Shown here: positions 1 to 7,848 of the stretch, piece by piece
Layout: each line of letters starts with the position of its first letter
How positions within the stretch are numbered: the first letter of the stretch is position 1
Source of the DNA: CAXXFQ01 sp963674475
GTDB taxonomy: Bacteria > Planctomycetota > Planctomycetia > Pirellulales > Thermoguttaceae
Direction: 5' to 3'
DNA: 64,000 nt
NCBI GenBank assembly: GCA_963674475.2
Contig: CAXXFQ010000008.1
Span: forward strand, 372,001-436,000
Program-made: the position numbers and the translations under genes
The notes under the pieces: generated by a model
Databases searched by the model: none
The model's input: the letters and a program-made list of their open reading frames with translations, nothing else
Told to the model about the DNA's origin: nothing

Positions 1-191
1 CCGGTCTTCCGGCGGCTGATGATTTTGCCTTGCCGGTTCGTCAGCTTCTTGAGCAGTTCCAGGTCCTTGTAATCGACATACATGGGACGAGGTCGCTGCC
101 CATCGACGAAAATCGGGTCCTTCTTCTTAGTTCGGATTTTGTTTTTGTTTCGGCGCCGACTCGGGCGTCGCATCTGCGTTTTCTTTGCCAT
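1..191 (-). CDS. rpsR: 30S ribosomal protein S18 (partial, 3' end off window)
   Basis: The minus strand from position 191 reads MAKKTQMRRPSRRRNKNK followed by the S18 core with VDYKDLELLKKLTNRQGK and ISRRKT, then leaves the left edge. The DYKD...LLKKL...GKI.RR pattern is the hallmark of bacterial S18, a small-subunit protein that binds 16S rRNA beside S6. The N-terminal tail is Arg/Lys rich, as usual. About 63 codons are present, so only the last dozen or so should be missing. The start is the first ATG in the frame. It is short and truncated, but the match is clear. Confidence 0.9.
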   Translation of the reverse strand, partial: MAKKTQMRRPSRRRNKNKIRTKKKDPIFVDGQRPRPMYVDYKDLELLKKLTNRQGKIISRRKT

Positions 192-431
192 TGACTTTGC
201 AATACCTATAAGGAATCTGGAAGATCCTGAAACTCACCTTTTGGAGTTTCAATTGGACGAATAGGGGCGACTCCCCACCATGAGGGAAACTGTATAGTGT
301 AACGAAGGTCGGCCGAAAAGCAAGTTGCGGTTCGAGATATCCGGAAAGGAACCGCTAAAATACCTCTCTGGTGGTATCTGGTTCCTCCCGTTCTGTCAGG
401 CGAAACCGAAAAAAGGGGGGGTGAGGTGACG

Positions 432-1439
432 TTACTCGACGATCCTCCCTTGGCTGTCAGGTGGTTGCCGGCCGGCCGCTTTCCGCTCATTGGGGGAGTG
501 GAGCTCCTCTTTAGTGGTGTGGAGGATGTCGGCAATCGCCTCGACCAGTAGGATGAAACGGGGGCCCGGTATGGTCGCGTAATCGTCGGTAATCGAGAAG
601 ACGTTCCCTGTTTTCACGGCCCGCAGGCCTTCGATCTGGTTCCAGTCTCGCACAAGCGTTTCACCGGTCGGTTTTCCCTTCCCCTGATCCCAGGAGGTCA
701 GGTCTAAGATGACTTCCGGGTCGATCTTCATGATCCCTTCGAGCGAAACCACGGGGAAGGCGACCGTCGAGTCGGCCAAGGGATTCACTCCTCCAGCCGC
801 TTTCAAAATCGAATTGAAAAAGGGACTGTCCCCGGCCAAATAGACCGATTCCAAGCGTCCCGCTCCCAGATCGCGACTGATGCAAACCAAGACCGAACGG
901 ACCGGTCGGTCGGCCGTGCGTCGTCGAACTTTTTCCAGCCGCGATTCGATCTTGCCACGCAGCTCGGCGGCCCGTCGGGCGACGCCACCGAGTCGGCCGA
1001 GCTGGTCGAATGAATCGAGAATCCCGTCGATCGAACGATGGTCGACTTCTACGCAAGGGATATCAAGCCGTTTTAGCGACTCCGACGCATTCCCCTCCCC
1101 TTTGAGGAGGATGATTCGATCGGGCCTGAGCGAAAGGATCGCTTCGAGATTGGGGTCGAACAGACCGCCGACTTTCGGTTTGGTTTTCACCTCGGGTGGA
1201 TAGGTGCAGAAACGGCTCACGCCAACCACTTGATCGCCCAGTCCGAGAGCAAAAAGGGTTTCGGTAATACTCGGTGCCATCGAGATGATTCGCTTGGGCG
1301 ATTCGTTTGGATTAGGCGAGCTGTGCGGCTGCTTTGGGTTTTCGCACCCGCCGAGTATACTCAGGCCGATCGCCACGAAGCCGATCGCCAGTGGCGTGAC
1401 CATACGGAAACGGAAAGGGGGCGAATTGAACCGGTTCAT
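432..1439 (-). CDS. ABC transporter substrate-binding lipoprotein, BtuF/FecB-like
   Basis: This 335-residue protein opens with a lipoprotein signal peptide whose lipobox ends LGGC at Cys32. It continues as a helical-backbone metal-receptor fold: RIISMAPSITETLFALGLGDQVVGVS near residue 50 and LEAILSLRPDRIIL near 100 are typical of BtuF/FecB-type proteins that deliver cobalamin, haem or ferric chelates to an ABC importer. The C-terminal 25 residues are charged and look unstructured. No permease or ATPase genes lie next to it in the window, so the substrate cannot be inferred from context. rpsR follows after a 240-bp gap that contains only a weak hairpin at 348-385. Confidence 0.85.
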   Translation of the reverse strand: MNRFNSPPFRFRMVTPLAIGFVAIGLSILGGCENPKQPHSSPNPNESPKRIISMAPSITETLFALGLGDQVVGVSRFCTYPPEVKTKPKVGGLFDPNLEAILSLRPDRIILLKGEGNASESLKRLDIPCVEVDHRSIDGILDSFDQLGRLGGVARRAAELRGKIESRLEKVRRRTADRPVRSVLVCISRDLGAGRLESVYLAGDSPFFNSILKAAGGVNPLADSTVAFPVVSLEGIMKIDPEVILDLTSWDQGKGKPTGETLVRDWNQIEGLRAVKTGNVFSITDDYATIPGPRFILLVEAIADILHTTKEELHSPNERKAAGRQPPDSQGRIVE

Positions 1440-1737
1440 GAATTATCCCAAAATTTCAAAAAATTGAAAAAACGCCGCAAAGGAGAATCGGTTTACATTC
1501 GCATACCGATCCGTTACTTTAAAGGATTCAGAATGCAACTCGGGGGGGCTACGGCCAAGGCAATCCGTCCCCTTGTTTTGAATGTAGCTTAACCGGTTTT
1601 CGCTTATAAAAATAGAACCTCCCAAGACGCCAGGGTATGGTTTTTTCTTTTGCCAAAACGGCCATTGAAAAAAATGCTTAGCCCCTTTTGGCCTGTGCCT
1701 TCCTGGTCTCAAAAACCCCCTCGCCGAGAACGCCAAC

Positions 1738-4239
1738 ATGACCCTCAAGCCCTTTCGGACTTCCTCGATCAAGCTGGTACGTACGGTATTGCTTTTCCTC
1801 TTTTTCGGAATCGTATGGCTCGGCTGTTTCAGCGGCGCGCGTGCCGCGTCCGACCTTCCGGCCGAGACGGGCGCCCCAATTCAAATAAACGATGCGTTGC
1901 GAGACCGGGCGCTCGAAACAATTCGTCAAACGATGCGCGACCAGTCGCGATGGGTCAAGGTCCACGCGGCCGAGTATCTGCTCGAGTTGGACTATCCCCA
2001 AGAGGTCGAGGAGACGTTTCTCGAAGAACTCAAACAGTTCGAAAGCGAACCCCAGTACCGCGTGGGCATTTGGCGGGTTTTGACGCGGGCCAATTACAAT
2101 AAAACACGCCAAAAGTGGCTCGACGAAATCCGTGAAGTCTATCTCGATCGTGAGGCGACCGATCGGGGGCACGCGGTCGAAACGTTGGCGAAATTGAAAT
2201 ATAAAATTCTCCCCAACACGGAGGAGGAGCCGCTCTTTATCGCCGACGCCGAAAACGCCGACAGCTCGCTTCGGATCGGCACGAATTGGATTTTAACCAA
2301 CTCCGGCAATGAAGCGGCACTCGAACAACTTGGCAAAGAACTCGACGCATCGGAACCGAAGGCCCGTTTTTACGCTTCTTATGCCTTGCGACATTTGCCG
2401 GTAGTGCCGGTCCCGATTCGCGACCGCCTGCTGACGCAGTGGAAGACCGAAGCCGATCCCGACGCCCGCATGCACGCGATCTGCGCCGCGGCGAGGCACG
2501 GGGGTGACGACGCGGAGCTTCATCGGGCACTTACGGAACTGACTCGTAGCGAGAGCGACCGGCATCGCTACCAGGCGACTCAGACGTTGGCGCTGCTGGG
2601 AACCGACGCCGATTTGCCGCGTCTCGTCGAACTCTTGGACGACGAAAACGCCGACGTCCGAGCGACGGCCGGATATGCGATTTTGCGATTGGGCCGCCGT
2701 TATACGCGAGCCTTGTCGCCGATCGACTGGAGTGTGATCGGCCTTTACATGGTCGGGATGATTCTGATCGGGTTCTACTATGCCGGGAAAACCAAGTCGA
2801 ACGACGATTACCTGCTCGGCGGTCGAAACATGAGTTCCTGGGCCGTCGGGCTTTCGCTCTTCGCGACGATGCTCAGTACGATCAGCTATCTTTCCTATCC
2901 GGGCGAGACGATCAAGTACGGGCCGATGATGGTTCTCGGGGCGACGCTTGCCTATCCTTTTGTCTATTATGTTGCCGGGTATTTCATGATCCCGTTTATC
3001 ATGACGTTGCGAATTACCAGTGCCTACGAATTGCTGGAAACCCGGCTGGGACTTTCGGTGCGGCTGTTGGGTTCGTTCTTTTTTCTGGCGATGCGACTGC
3101 TGTGGATGGCGGTGATTATTTTTGCCACGACCGAAAAGGTCTTGGTTCCCATGCTGGGGCTCGACCCGTCCTGGACGCCGTGGCTCTGCGCCTTACTGGG
3201 AGCGATCACCCTGATCTACACGTCGATGGGCGGTCTTCGAGCGGTGGTTGTCACCGACGTGACCCAAACGGTGATCCTCTTTGGCGGGGCCTTCCTGACG
3301 ATCATCATCGTCACGATTAGTCTCGGCGGCGTTTCCGAATGGTTCCCCACGGCTTGGCCCAAACAGTGGCCCGAGCCGAGCTGGGGATTCGACACGACCG
3401 CTCGAATCTCGTTGCCCGGAATTTTGATCGCCCAGTTTGTCTGGTGGGTTTGCACGGCCGGGTCGGACCAGATGGCGATCCAACGCTACCTGGCCACTCG
3501 CGACGCCAAATCGGCCCGAAAGGTTCTTGCCGTTTCGCTTTGGGCGAATCTATTTGTCGGACTGATTTTGGTCCTGGTTGGCCTGGCGTTGCTGGCCTTT
3601 TTCCAGAATTCGCCCCATTTCCTGCCCGACGGTCAAAAACTGATCGACGACGCCGACGCGCTCTTTGCCCGGTTTATCGCGTTGAAGATGCCGCCGGGGG
3701 TCAGCGGTCTGGTGATCGCCGGTCTGCTCGCGGCGGCCATGTCGAGTCTTTCCTCGGGGGTCAACTCCTCCTGTTCGGTTATCACGACCGACTTTGTTGA
3801 TCGCTTCCGTAAAAATCGAAATGACAAGGAACTCAACCATGTCGCCTTGGCTCGTTGGATTTCAGTTGTCATCGGAGTGATTGTCGTTCTGCTGACCATG
3901 GTGGTCGGGATGCTCGAAGGAAACTTGCTGGAATTCGCGTTTAAGATTGTCAATCTGTTGACGGTCCCGCTGTTCGGCCTGTTCTTCATGGCAATGTTCG
4001 TCCGATGGGCCACCACGTTCGGAACCCTTTGCGGGGCGGCCGTTGGGGTGGCGGTGGTTATCTTGCTGAACTACTGGACCGAAATTACCGGCGATCCGAC
4101 CCCCCCGGTCAGTTTCATTTGGGCGATGCTCGTTTGCTTCTTTGCTCAGGCCGGGGTTGGGATGGTCGTCAGTCTTTTGCCGATCGGACGGCGCAACACG
4201 ATGGCCGGGGGCAGGGAATCCGGTTCCGACAGTCAGTAA
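1738..4239 (+). CDS. HEAT-repeat domain fused to sodium:solute symporter
   Basis: The 833-residue product has an N-terminal hydrophobic segment (residues 12-36, cleavable or anchoring). About 280 residues of HEAT-like helical repeats follow (for example DADLPRLVELLDDENADVRATAGYAIL near 285-315), then a complete SSS-family transporter starting at SPIDWSVIGLYMVGMILIGF near 325. The transporter part carries the family signatures DDYLLGGRNMSSWAVGLSL and AAAMSSLSSGVNSSCSVITTDF, with about 13 membrane segments. SSS proteins move sugars, amino acids or other solutes with sodium. The HEAT domain should lie outside the cytoplasmic membrane and may bind a ligand or partner; that role is inferred. Gene context does not name the substrate. 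Confidence 0.88.
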   Translation: MTLKPFRTSSIKLVRTVLLFLFFGIVWLGCFSGARAASDLPAETGAPIQINDALRDRALETIRQTMRDQSRWVKVHAAEYLLELDYPQEVEETFLEELKQFESEPQYRVGIWRVLTRANYNKTRQKWLDEIREVYLDREATDRGHAVETLAKLKYKILPNTEEEPLFIADAENADSSLRIGTNWILTNSGNEAALEQLGKELDASEPKARFYASYALRHLPVVPVPIRDRLLTQWKTEADPDARMHAICAAARHGGDDAELHRALTELTRSESDRHRYQATQTLALLGTDADLPRLVELLDDENADVRATAGYAILRLGRRYTRALSPIDWSVIGLYMVGMILIGFYYAGKTKSNDDYLLGGRNMSSWAVGLSLFATMLSTISYLSYPGETIKYGPMMVLGATLAYPFVYYVAGYFMIPFIMTLRITSAYELLETRLGLSVRLLGSFFFLAMRLLWMAVIIFATTEKVLVPMLGLDPSWTPWLCALLGAITLIYTSMGGLRAVVVTDVTQTVILFGGAFLTIIIVTISLGGVSEWFPTAWPKQWPEPSWGFDTTARISLPGILIAQFVWWVCTAGSDQMAIQRYLATRDAKSARKVLAVSLWANLFVGLILVLVGLALLAFFQNSPHFLPDGQKLIDDADALFARFIALKMPPGVSGLVIAGLLAAAMSSLSSGVNSSCSVITTDFVDRFRKNRNDKELNHVALARWISVVIGVIVVLLTMVVGMLEGNLLEFAFKIVNLLTVPLFGLFFMAMFVRWATTFGTLCGAAVGVAVVILLNYWTEITGDPTPPVSFIWAMLVCFFAQAGVGMVVSLLPIGRRNTMAGGRESGSDSQ

Positions 4240-4290
4240 AAAACGCTTTCGAGAAGGGGGGAGCGGTTTTCCGCCCCTCTCGGGCGTTTT
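4240..4290 (+). terminator. Rho-independent terminator after the symporter gene
   Basis: Immediately after the stop codon, AAAACGC...CGAGAAGGGG...GCGG pairs with CCGCCCCTCTCGGGCGTTTT to form a long GC-rich hairpin with A- and T-rich flanks. It could work in both directions. Confidence 0.7.
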
Positions 4291-4394
4291 GATTGCCGGG
4301 TGCAGCGGACTTCTTTCAACGACTGGAAGGGGGTGGTCTAACCCTTTTCTAATATTGCACTTGCGGCAATCATGGAATCTCTCCCACAGTCGGT
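4280..4394. repeat. Probable copy of a dispersed intergenic repeat (~115 bp)
   Basis: The right part (4361-4394) aligns without gaps over 34 nt to 14178-14211 and 52830-52863; conserved blocks are TTGcGgCAA, TGGgATC, TCCC and CGGT. The left part (GGGCGTTTTgat...GCCGGgtGC) weakly resembles the left half of the better copies and overlaps the terminator arm. Confidence 0.45.
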
Positions 4395-4730
4395 TTCAAA
4401 CGCCACGGGCTTTTTGGAAATAGGTTAAACGGCGGGGGAAATGGCCCGTTTTGAGGCCGTCTGAGCTTCCCGGCTACGCAGATCCCTATTTTTTCTCGGA
4501 AGCAAGGGGACGCAAAGCCTTTCGGGGGGGCGTAAATTCCAAATAGCCGGTACAAACAGCCTTGTCTCCCTCTTTTTGCAGGGAAATAGGCTGACCGGTC
4601 TCTTGTCTTTTGTCCATTTCGGGAATTCGTGGCCTAAGATTTCACTGGCTTCAGGAACAAAAGCCATGAAGGGCAGCGCATTAAGTTTCTTATCCCCCAG
4701 ATGACCCACTAGAACGAGGGGAACGTGTCA
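4395..4730. other. Intergenic stretch, nothing recognised
   Basis: Apart from a GAGGGG Shine-Dalgarno at 4716-4721 for the next gene, I see no coding or repeat signal here. Confidence 0.5.
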
Positions 4731-5192
4731 ATGGATTTAGACCTAGCTGTGAAACCGGAATGCGTCGATGAATGCGACGGAAAACACCAGGAAATTTTAG
4801 TAATCGACGATGATCAAGTTGCTTCAGGTCTTCTTTCCCGTAATCTGAAGCGTCAAGGTTTTCGAACTCGCAGGGCTGCCTCCGGCCGAGAAGGGCTCAC
4901 CATTGCCCGATCTCGTCACCCTGATTTAATCCTTCTCGACCTTCGTCTCCCGGATATGGACGGGTTCGACTTGTGCGAACAACTGTCCGACGCCTACGAG
5001 ACCTGCGGCATCCCGATTATCGTCCTGACGTCGATGGATCGACCCGATATCGTCCGTCGTTCGCGCGCGGTCGGCTGCCATTTCTTTATGCGCAAGCCGT
5101 ACGACCCCAATGCGCTGTTGATTTTAGTCGAGCAGGCGATTCGGAACACGAGTTGGAAAAACAACTTGGACGCTGAAACGGACGTGTCCTAG
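4731..5192 (+). CDS. Response regulator receiver-domain protein
   Basis: This 153-residue single-domain protein has the CheY-like receiver fold. ILVIDDDQ provides the acidic pair, LILLDLRLPDMDG carries the phospho-acceptor Asp, IIVLTSMD supplies the conserved Thr/Ser, and FFMRKPYDP has the invariant Lys-Pro. No output domain follows, so it probably acts by protein-protein contact or in a phosphorelay. A short N-terminal tail of about 22 residues contains two Cys. The ATG at 4731 has a better-spaced GAGGGG site than the upstream in-frame GTG at 4725. No sensor kinase is encoded nearby. Confidence 0.88.
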   Translation: MDLDLAVKPECVDECDGKHQEILVIDDDQVASGLLSRNLKRQGFRTRRAASGREGLTIARSRHPDLILLDLRLPDMDGFDLCEQLSDAYETCGIPIIVLTSMDRPDIVRRSRAVGCHFFMRKPYDPNALLILVEQAIRNTSWKNNLDAETDVS

Positions 5193-5496
5193 AAGATCTC
5201 GGGTGAAGGTATATCCCCCCATGCGAGCTAAGTGGCGTCATGGGCCGTCTCAACGTCTATACGTACGGGGAGATTCGCCCTCTTTTTTCTCGATACCTTT
5301 ACCGTTTCCCCCCCTTGCATGACGGTTCCCCCTTTTGCTACACTGATAGACTATCCTGATTAAGGTCGGTGGGTTTCGCCCTTTCCTATTTCTGGGGAAA
5401 AGGGCTTATCAAATGAGAATATCCCGCCGATAGGGGATTGATACTACCCCTTGATATAAGATTGAATATTTTCGTAATTTGAAGGGAGTTTTTTGC
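5193..5496. other. Intergenic stretch before the 28-residue gene
   Basis: I see no gene here. An AT-rich segment at about 5450-5480 could hold the promoter of the small gene at 5497; no clear -35/-10 pair stands out. Confidence 0.4.
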
Positions 5497-5583
5497 GTGG
5501 GAACCAAAAAGACGGGTAAAGGGCGTCGTAAGATCGGTCGGAAGAAGCGAAGAATGCGTTCGAAGATTCGACATCGAAAGTAG
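5497..5583 (+). CDS. Very small, highly basic protein (28 aa)
   Basis: A GTG codon preceded by GAAGGGAG at an ideal 8-9 nt spacing opens a 28-codon frame that starts MGTKKTGKGRRKIG, continues RKKRRMRSKIRHRK and stops at TAG. More than half the residues are Arg or Lys, and the sequence looks like an rRNA-binding peptide. It is reminiscent of tiny ribosome-associated proteins such as the AURKAIP1/COX24 (bS22-type) or Thx families, but I cannot assign it to either. It stands alone between a long leader and a strong terminator-like hairpin at 5752, which suggests a dedicated transcript. Confidence 0.6.
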   Translation: MGTKKTGKGRRKIGRKKRRMRSKIRHRK

Positions 5584-5751
5584 TCCACCTAGAAGTCCAT
5601 TTCGACTTGACGGCGTAGGCAGAATTGAATCTGTTGCCGGTTTTCAGTGCGCGGTGGGCTCGATAGGCCCCCCTCCGTAGGGCCAATGCATCGACCGGGC
5701 GGTTTACCGTCCTCAGTTGCCCCCGATAGAAAATTCAACGATACAAGAAGG

Positions 5752-5797
5752 CCGCGCAAAGTAAAAGGTTTTTTTACTTTTCGCGGCTGTTTTTTTG
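5752..5797 (+). terminator. Rho-independent terminator
   Basis: CCGCG followed by AAAGTAAAA pairs with TTTTACTTT followed by CGCGG, and CTGTTTTTTT comes next. It lies about 170 bp after the 28-residue gene and before the next gene pair. Confidence 0.75.
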
Positions 5798-5895
5798 AAC
5801 AGGCTAACTTCTCTTTAGCCTTGTTGTATTTTCCCCATTTTTGCCAAAGATCGAATCCGATTCGGGCAAGTCTATCAATAGAGGAAGGCGATCTT

Positions 5896-6366
5896 ATGCC
5901 CAAAGAAGTGATGCGACGTCAGGCGTCCGACAATGAGTATCTGCATAAGGATTTCCACGGCGCGTTGAGCGTTGGATTGGACTACCTGGAAAAGAACTTT
6001 GGCGAGGAATCGGTCACGGAATTTCTCTACCAGTTCGCCCGATCTTTTTACGCCCCCTTGACTGACACGACCCGGGATCGGGGACTGGCCGCGTTGGAAG
6101 CCCATTTTCGACAAATCTATTCGGCCGAAGGGGCCGCGTTCGAAATCACCGCTTCCGAAGATGAATTGACCCTTCGCGTCGAGGCCTGTCCGGCTGTCGC
6201 TCATATGCGAGCCAACAATTACCCGGTTGCCCGGCTCTGGCGCGAGACCGACGAGACAGTCGATCGGGCGATCGTCGAGGGGACCGAGTTTGACGCCGAA
6301 ACGCTCGAATACGACGAGACGACCGGTCGCAGTGTCCGACGCTTCTTCCGGAGGAATCGATCATGA
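5896..6366 (+). CDS. Hypothetical protein, first of a related tandem pair
   Basis: This is a 156-residue soluble protein starting at the ATG after AGAGGAAGG. The body reads YLHKDFHGALSVGLDYLEKN, then ...VTEFLYQFARSFYAPLT and a C-terminal RVEACPAVAHMR. Its helical opening and length resemble proteins annotated as L-2-amino-thiazoline-4-carboxylic acid hydrolase-like, but I cannot confirm that. It overlaps the following gene by ATGA, so the two are translationally coupled. The next gene has the same overall organisation, which suggests an ancient duplication or a heteromeric partner. Confidence 0.75.
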   Translation: MPKEVMRRQASDNEYLHKDFHGALSVGLDYLEKNFGEESVTEFLYQFARSFYAPLTDTTRDRGLAALEAHFRQIYSAEGAAFEITASEDELTLRVEACPAVAHMRANNYPVARLWRETDETVDRAIVEGTEFDAETLEYDETTGRSVRRFFRRNRS

Positions 6367-6800
6367 TCCCCTGCACCGACTTCATTCCCGCTTACAGCGA
6401 ACTGTTCAAATACCTCGAAGCCAAAAGCGGCCCCCAAGCGGTCGACGACTTTTGGTGCTACCTGTCCGATCGGTTTCTCGGCAATCTGCGTGAGCTGGTC
6501 GTCGAGCACGGCCTACGAGGCTGCTGGCTCTATTGGAGTCACACGCTCAACGAGGAGGCGGCCGATTTCACGATGTGGATTGACGACGAGGCCGGCGAGT
6601 TTGGGATCGACATGCATCAGTGTCCGTCGAAGGGACGCCTTTTGCAATTGGACCATGTTGAGCCGTATCGCGACTATTGTCGGCACTGCGACGTCTTGTA
6701 TCGTCGGGTGTTGGAGCCGCTTGGTTTCGAGACGACAACCGATCTGAGCAAGTGCGACCAGGCGACCTGCAGTTTTTGCGTGCGAAAGGTACGGAAATAG
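6363..6800 (+). CDS. Hypothetical protein, Cys-rich second member of the pair
   Basis: This 145-residue protein overlaps the stop of the previous gene (ATGA). It starts MIPCTDFIPAYSELFKYLE, has FWCYLSDRFLGNLRELVVEHG and ends with a Cys-rich region: QCPSKGRLL, YCRHCDVLYRRVLEPLGF and CDQATCSFCVRK. The C-terminal cysteines could bind a metal. As with its neighbour, the fold resembles ATC-hydrolase-like proteins at most distantly; the function is unknown. Coupling and tight spacing suggest that the two products act together. Confidence 0.75.
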   Translation: MIPCTDFIPAYSELFKYLEAKSGPQAVDDFWCYLSDRFLGNLRELVVEHGLRGCWLYWSHTLNEEAADFTMWIDDEAGEFGIDMHQCPSKGRLLQLDHVEPYRDYCRHCDVLYRRVLEPLGFETTTDLSKCDQATCSFCVRKVRK

Positions 6801-6827
6801 CACACGAAAATTGAAATGGAAAAAAGA

Positions 6828-6864
6828 GGGATTGCAAAGCAATCCCGGTCCAAAAAGTTTTTGA
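6828..6864 (+). terminator. Possible terminator hairpin
   Basis: GGGATTGC pairs perfectly with GCAATCCC across a 3-nt loop, followed at a short distance by a mixed A/T run. It lies 28 bp after the Cys-rich gene. Confidence 0.45.
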
Positions 6865-6951
6865 AGGGGAGTTTGAGGGGAAACAATTTTCAAAATGTTT
6901 CCCCCTCATTTAAAAAACACTGGCGGAGGCGAAGCCGAAGCTCCTTTTCTC

Positions 6952-7791
6952 TTACTTCCCTTCCACTAGCGGCTGTAGGAACTCAAACGCCTGCTTGGCC
7001 GTCTGAGGGGCCGTGTCGCTGTCGCCGCTGAGTTCGACGTAGAGCCCGCCCTGATAGTCGACCTCGCGGAACGACTGGATCAGTGCCGGGAAATCGATCT
7101 CCCCTTCGCCGAACATCAAATGACGGTGTTCGGCGGCCTTCATGTCCTCCATATGGACGTTCACCAGCCGGGACGACCAGAGATGGACCATATGCGCAAG
7201 CGGCGTATCGCCCTGAAGCAGCAGGTGGCCGACGTCCATCGTCAGTCGCAATCGGGGCGCGTCGCAGAGCCCCAGAAGCTGTTCGAAATCGGCCATCATG
7301 TCGACGAACATTCCCGGTTCGGTTTCCATGCCAAGCATCACGCCGCGTTGGTCGGCATACTCGGCCATTGCCGTGATTCCTTCGACCAACCACTGCCAGG
7401 CCAGCTTGGGATCGGTCGCTTTGTGACGTTTCCCGGACCAGAACGAGACGCAATCGCTCCCAAGGGTTGCCGCGACATCGATCGCGTATTCGTAGAACGC
7501 CAGACGACGGGCCCGCGCTTCCGGGTCGGGAGAAACGAGGCTCGGCTCGTGTTTGTTCCACGGGTCGAGCACGTACCGGGCGCCGGTCTCGACCACCGAG
7601 TGCATCCGGTGCTTCTCCAGCTGTCCTTGAAGTTGTTCGATCGCTTTTAATCGGTCGGGGGCAAGTGGGTCGAGCGCGTCGCCGTGATCGATCGTGACGG
7701 CCACGCCCTGATAGCCGATCTCCGCAAGTAGATCGACCGTGTCGGCCAGCCGATGATGGACCAATCCGTTCGTGTTATAGCCGAGATACAT
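6952..7791 (-). CDS. Sugar phosphate isomerase/epimerase (xylose-isomerase-like TIM barrel)
   Basis: This 279-residue protein has the AP-endonuclease-2/xylose-isomerase-like barrel. The strand-1 segment YLGYNTNGLVHH, GVMLGMETEPGMFV with a metal-binding Glu, LTMDVGHLLLQGD (Asp/His), LVNVHMEDMK (His) and YVELSGDS (Glu) appear in the usual order. Such enzymes rearrange sugars, inosose or related carbohydrates using a divalent metal. The gene sits 57 bp downstream of the topoisomerase VI A gene on the same strand, so the two may share a transcript although no functional link is evident. Confidence 0.85.
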   Translation of the reverse strand: MYLGYNTNGLVHHRLADTVDLLAEIGYQGVAVTIDHGDALDPLAPDRLKAIEQLQGQLEKHRMHSVVETGARYVLDPWNKHEPSLVSPDPEARARRLAFYEYAIDVAATLGSDCVSFWSGKRHKATDPKLAWQWLVEGITAMAEYADQRGVMLGMETEPGMFVDMMADFEQLLGLCDAPRLRLTMDVGHLLLQGDTPLAHMVHLWSSRLVNVHMEDMKAAEHRHLMFGEGEIDFPALIQSFREVDYQGGLYVELSGDSDTAPQTAKQAFEFLQPLVEGK

Positions 7792-7848
7792 GATTCAAAA
7801 CCTTTCTTCCCCATAAAAACGACACTGCCCCCCAAAAAAAACAACGGC

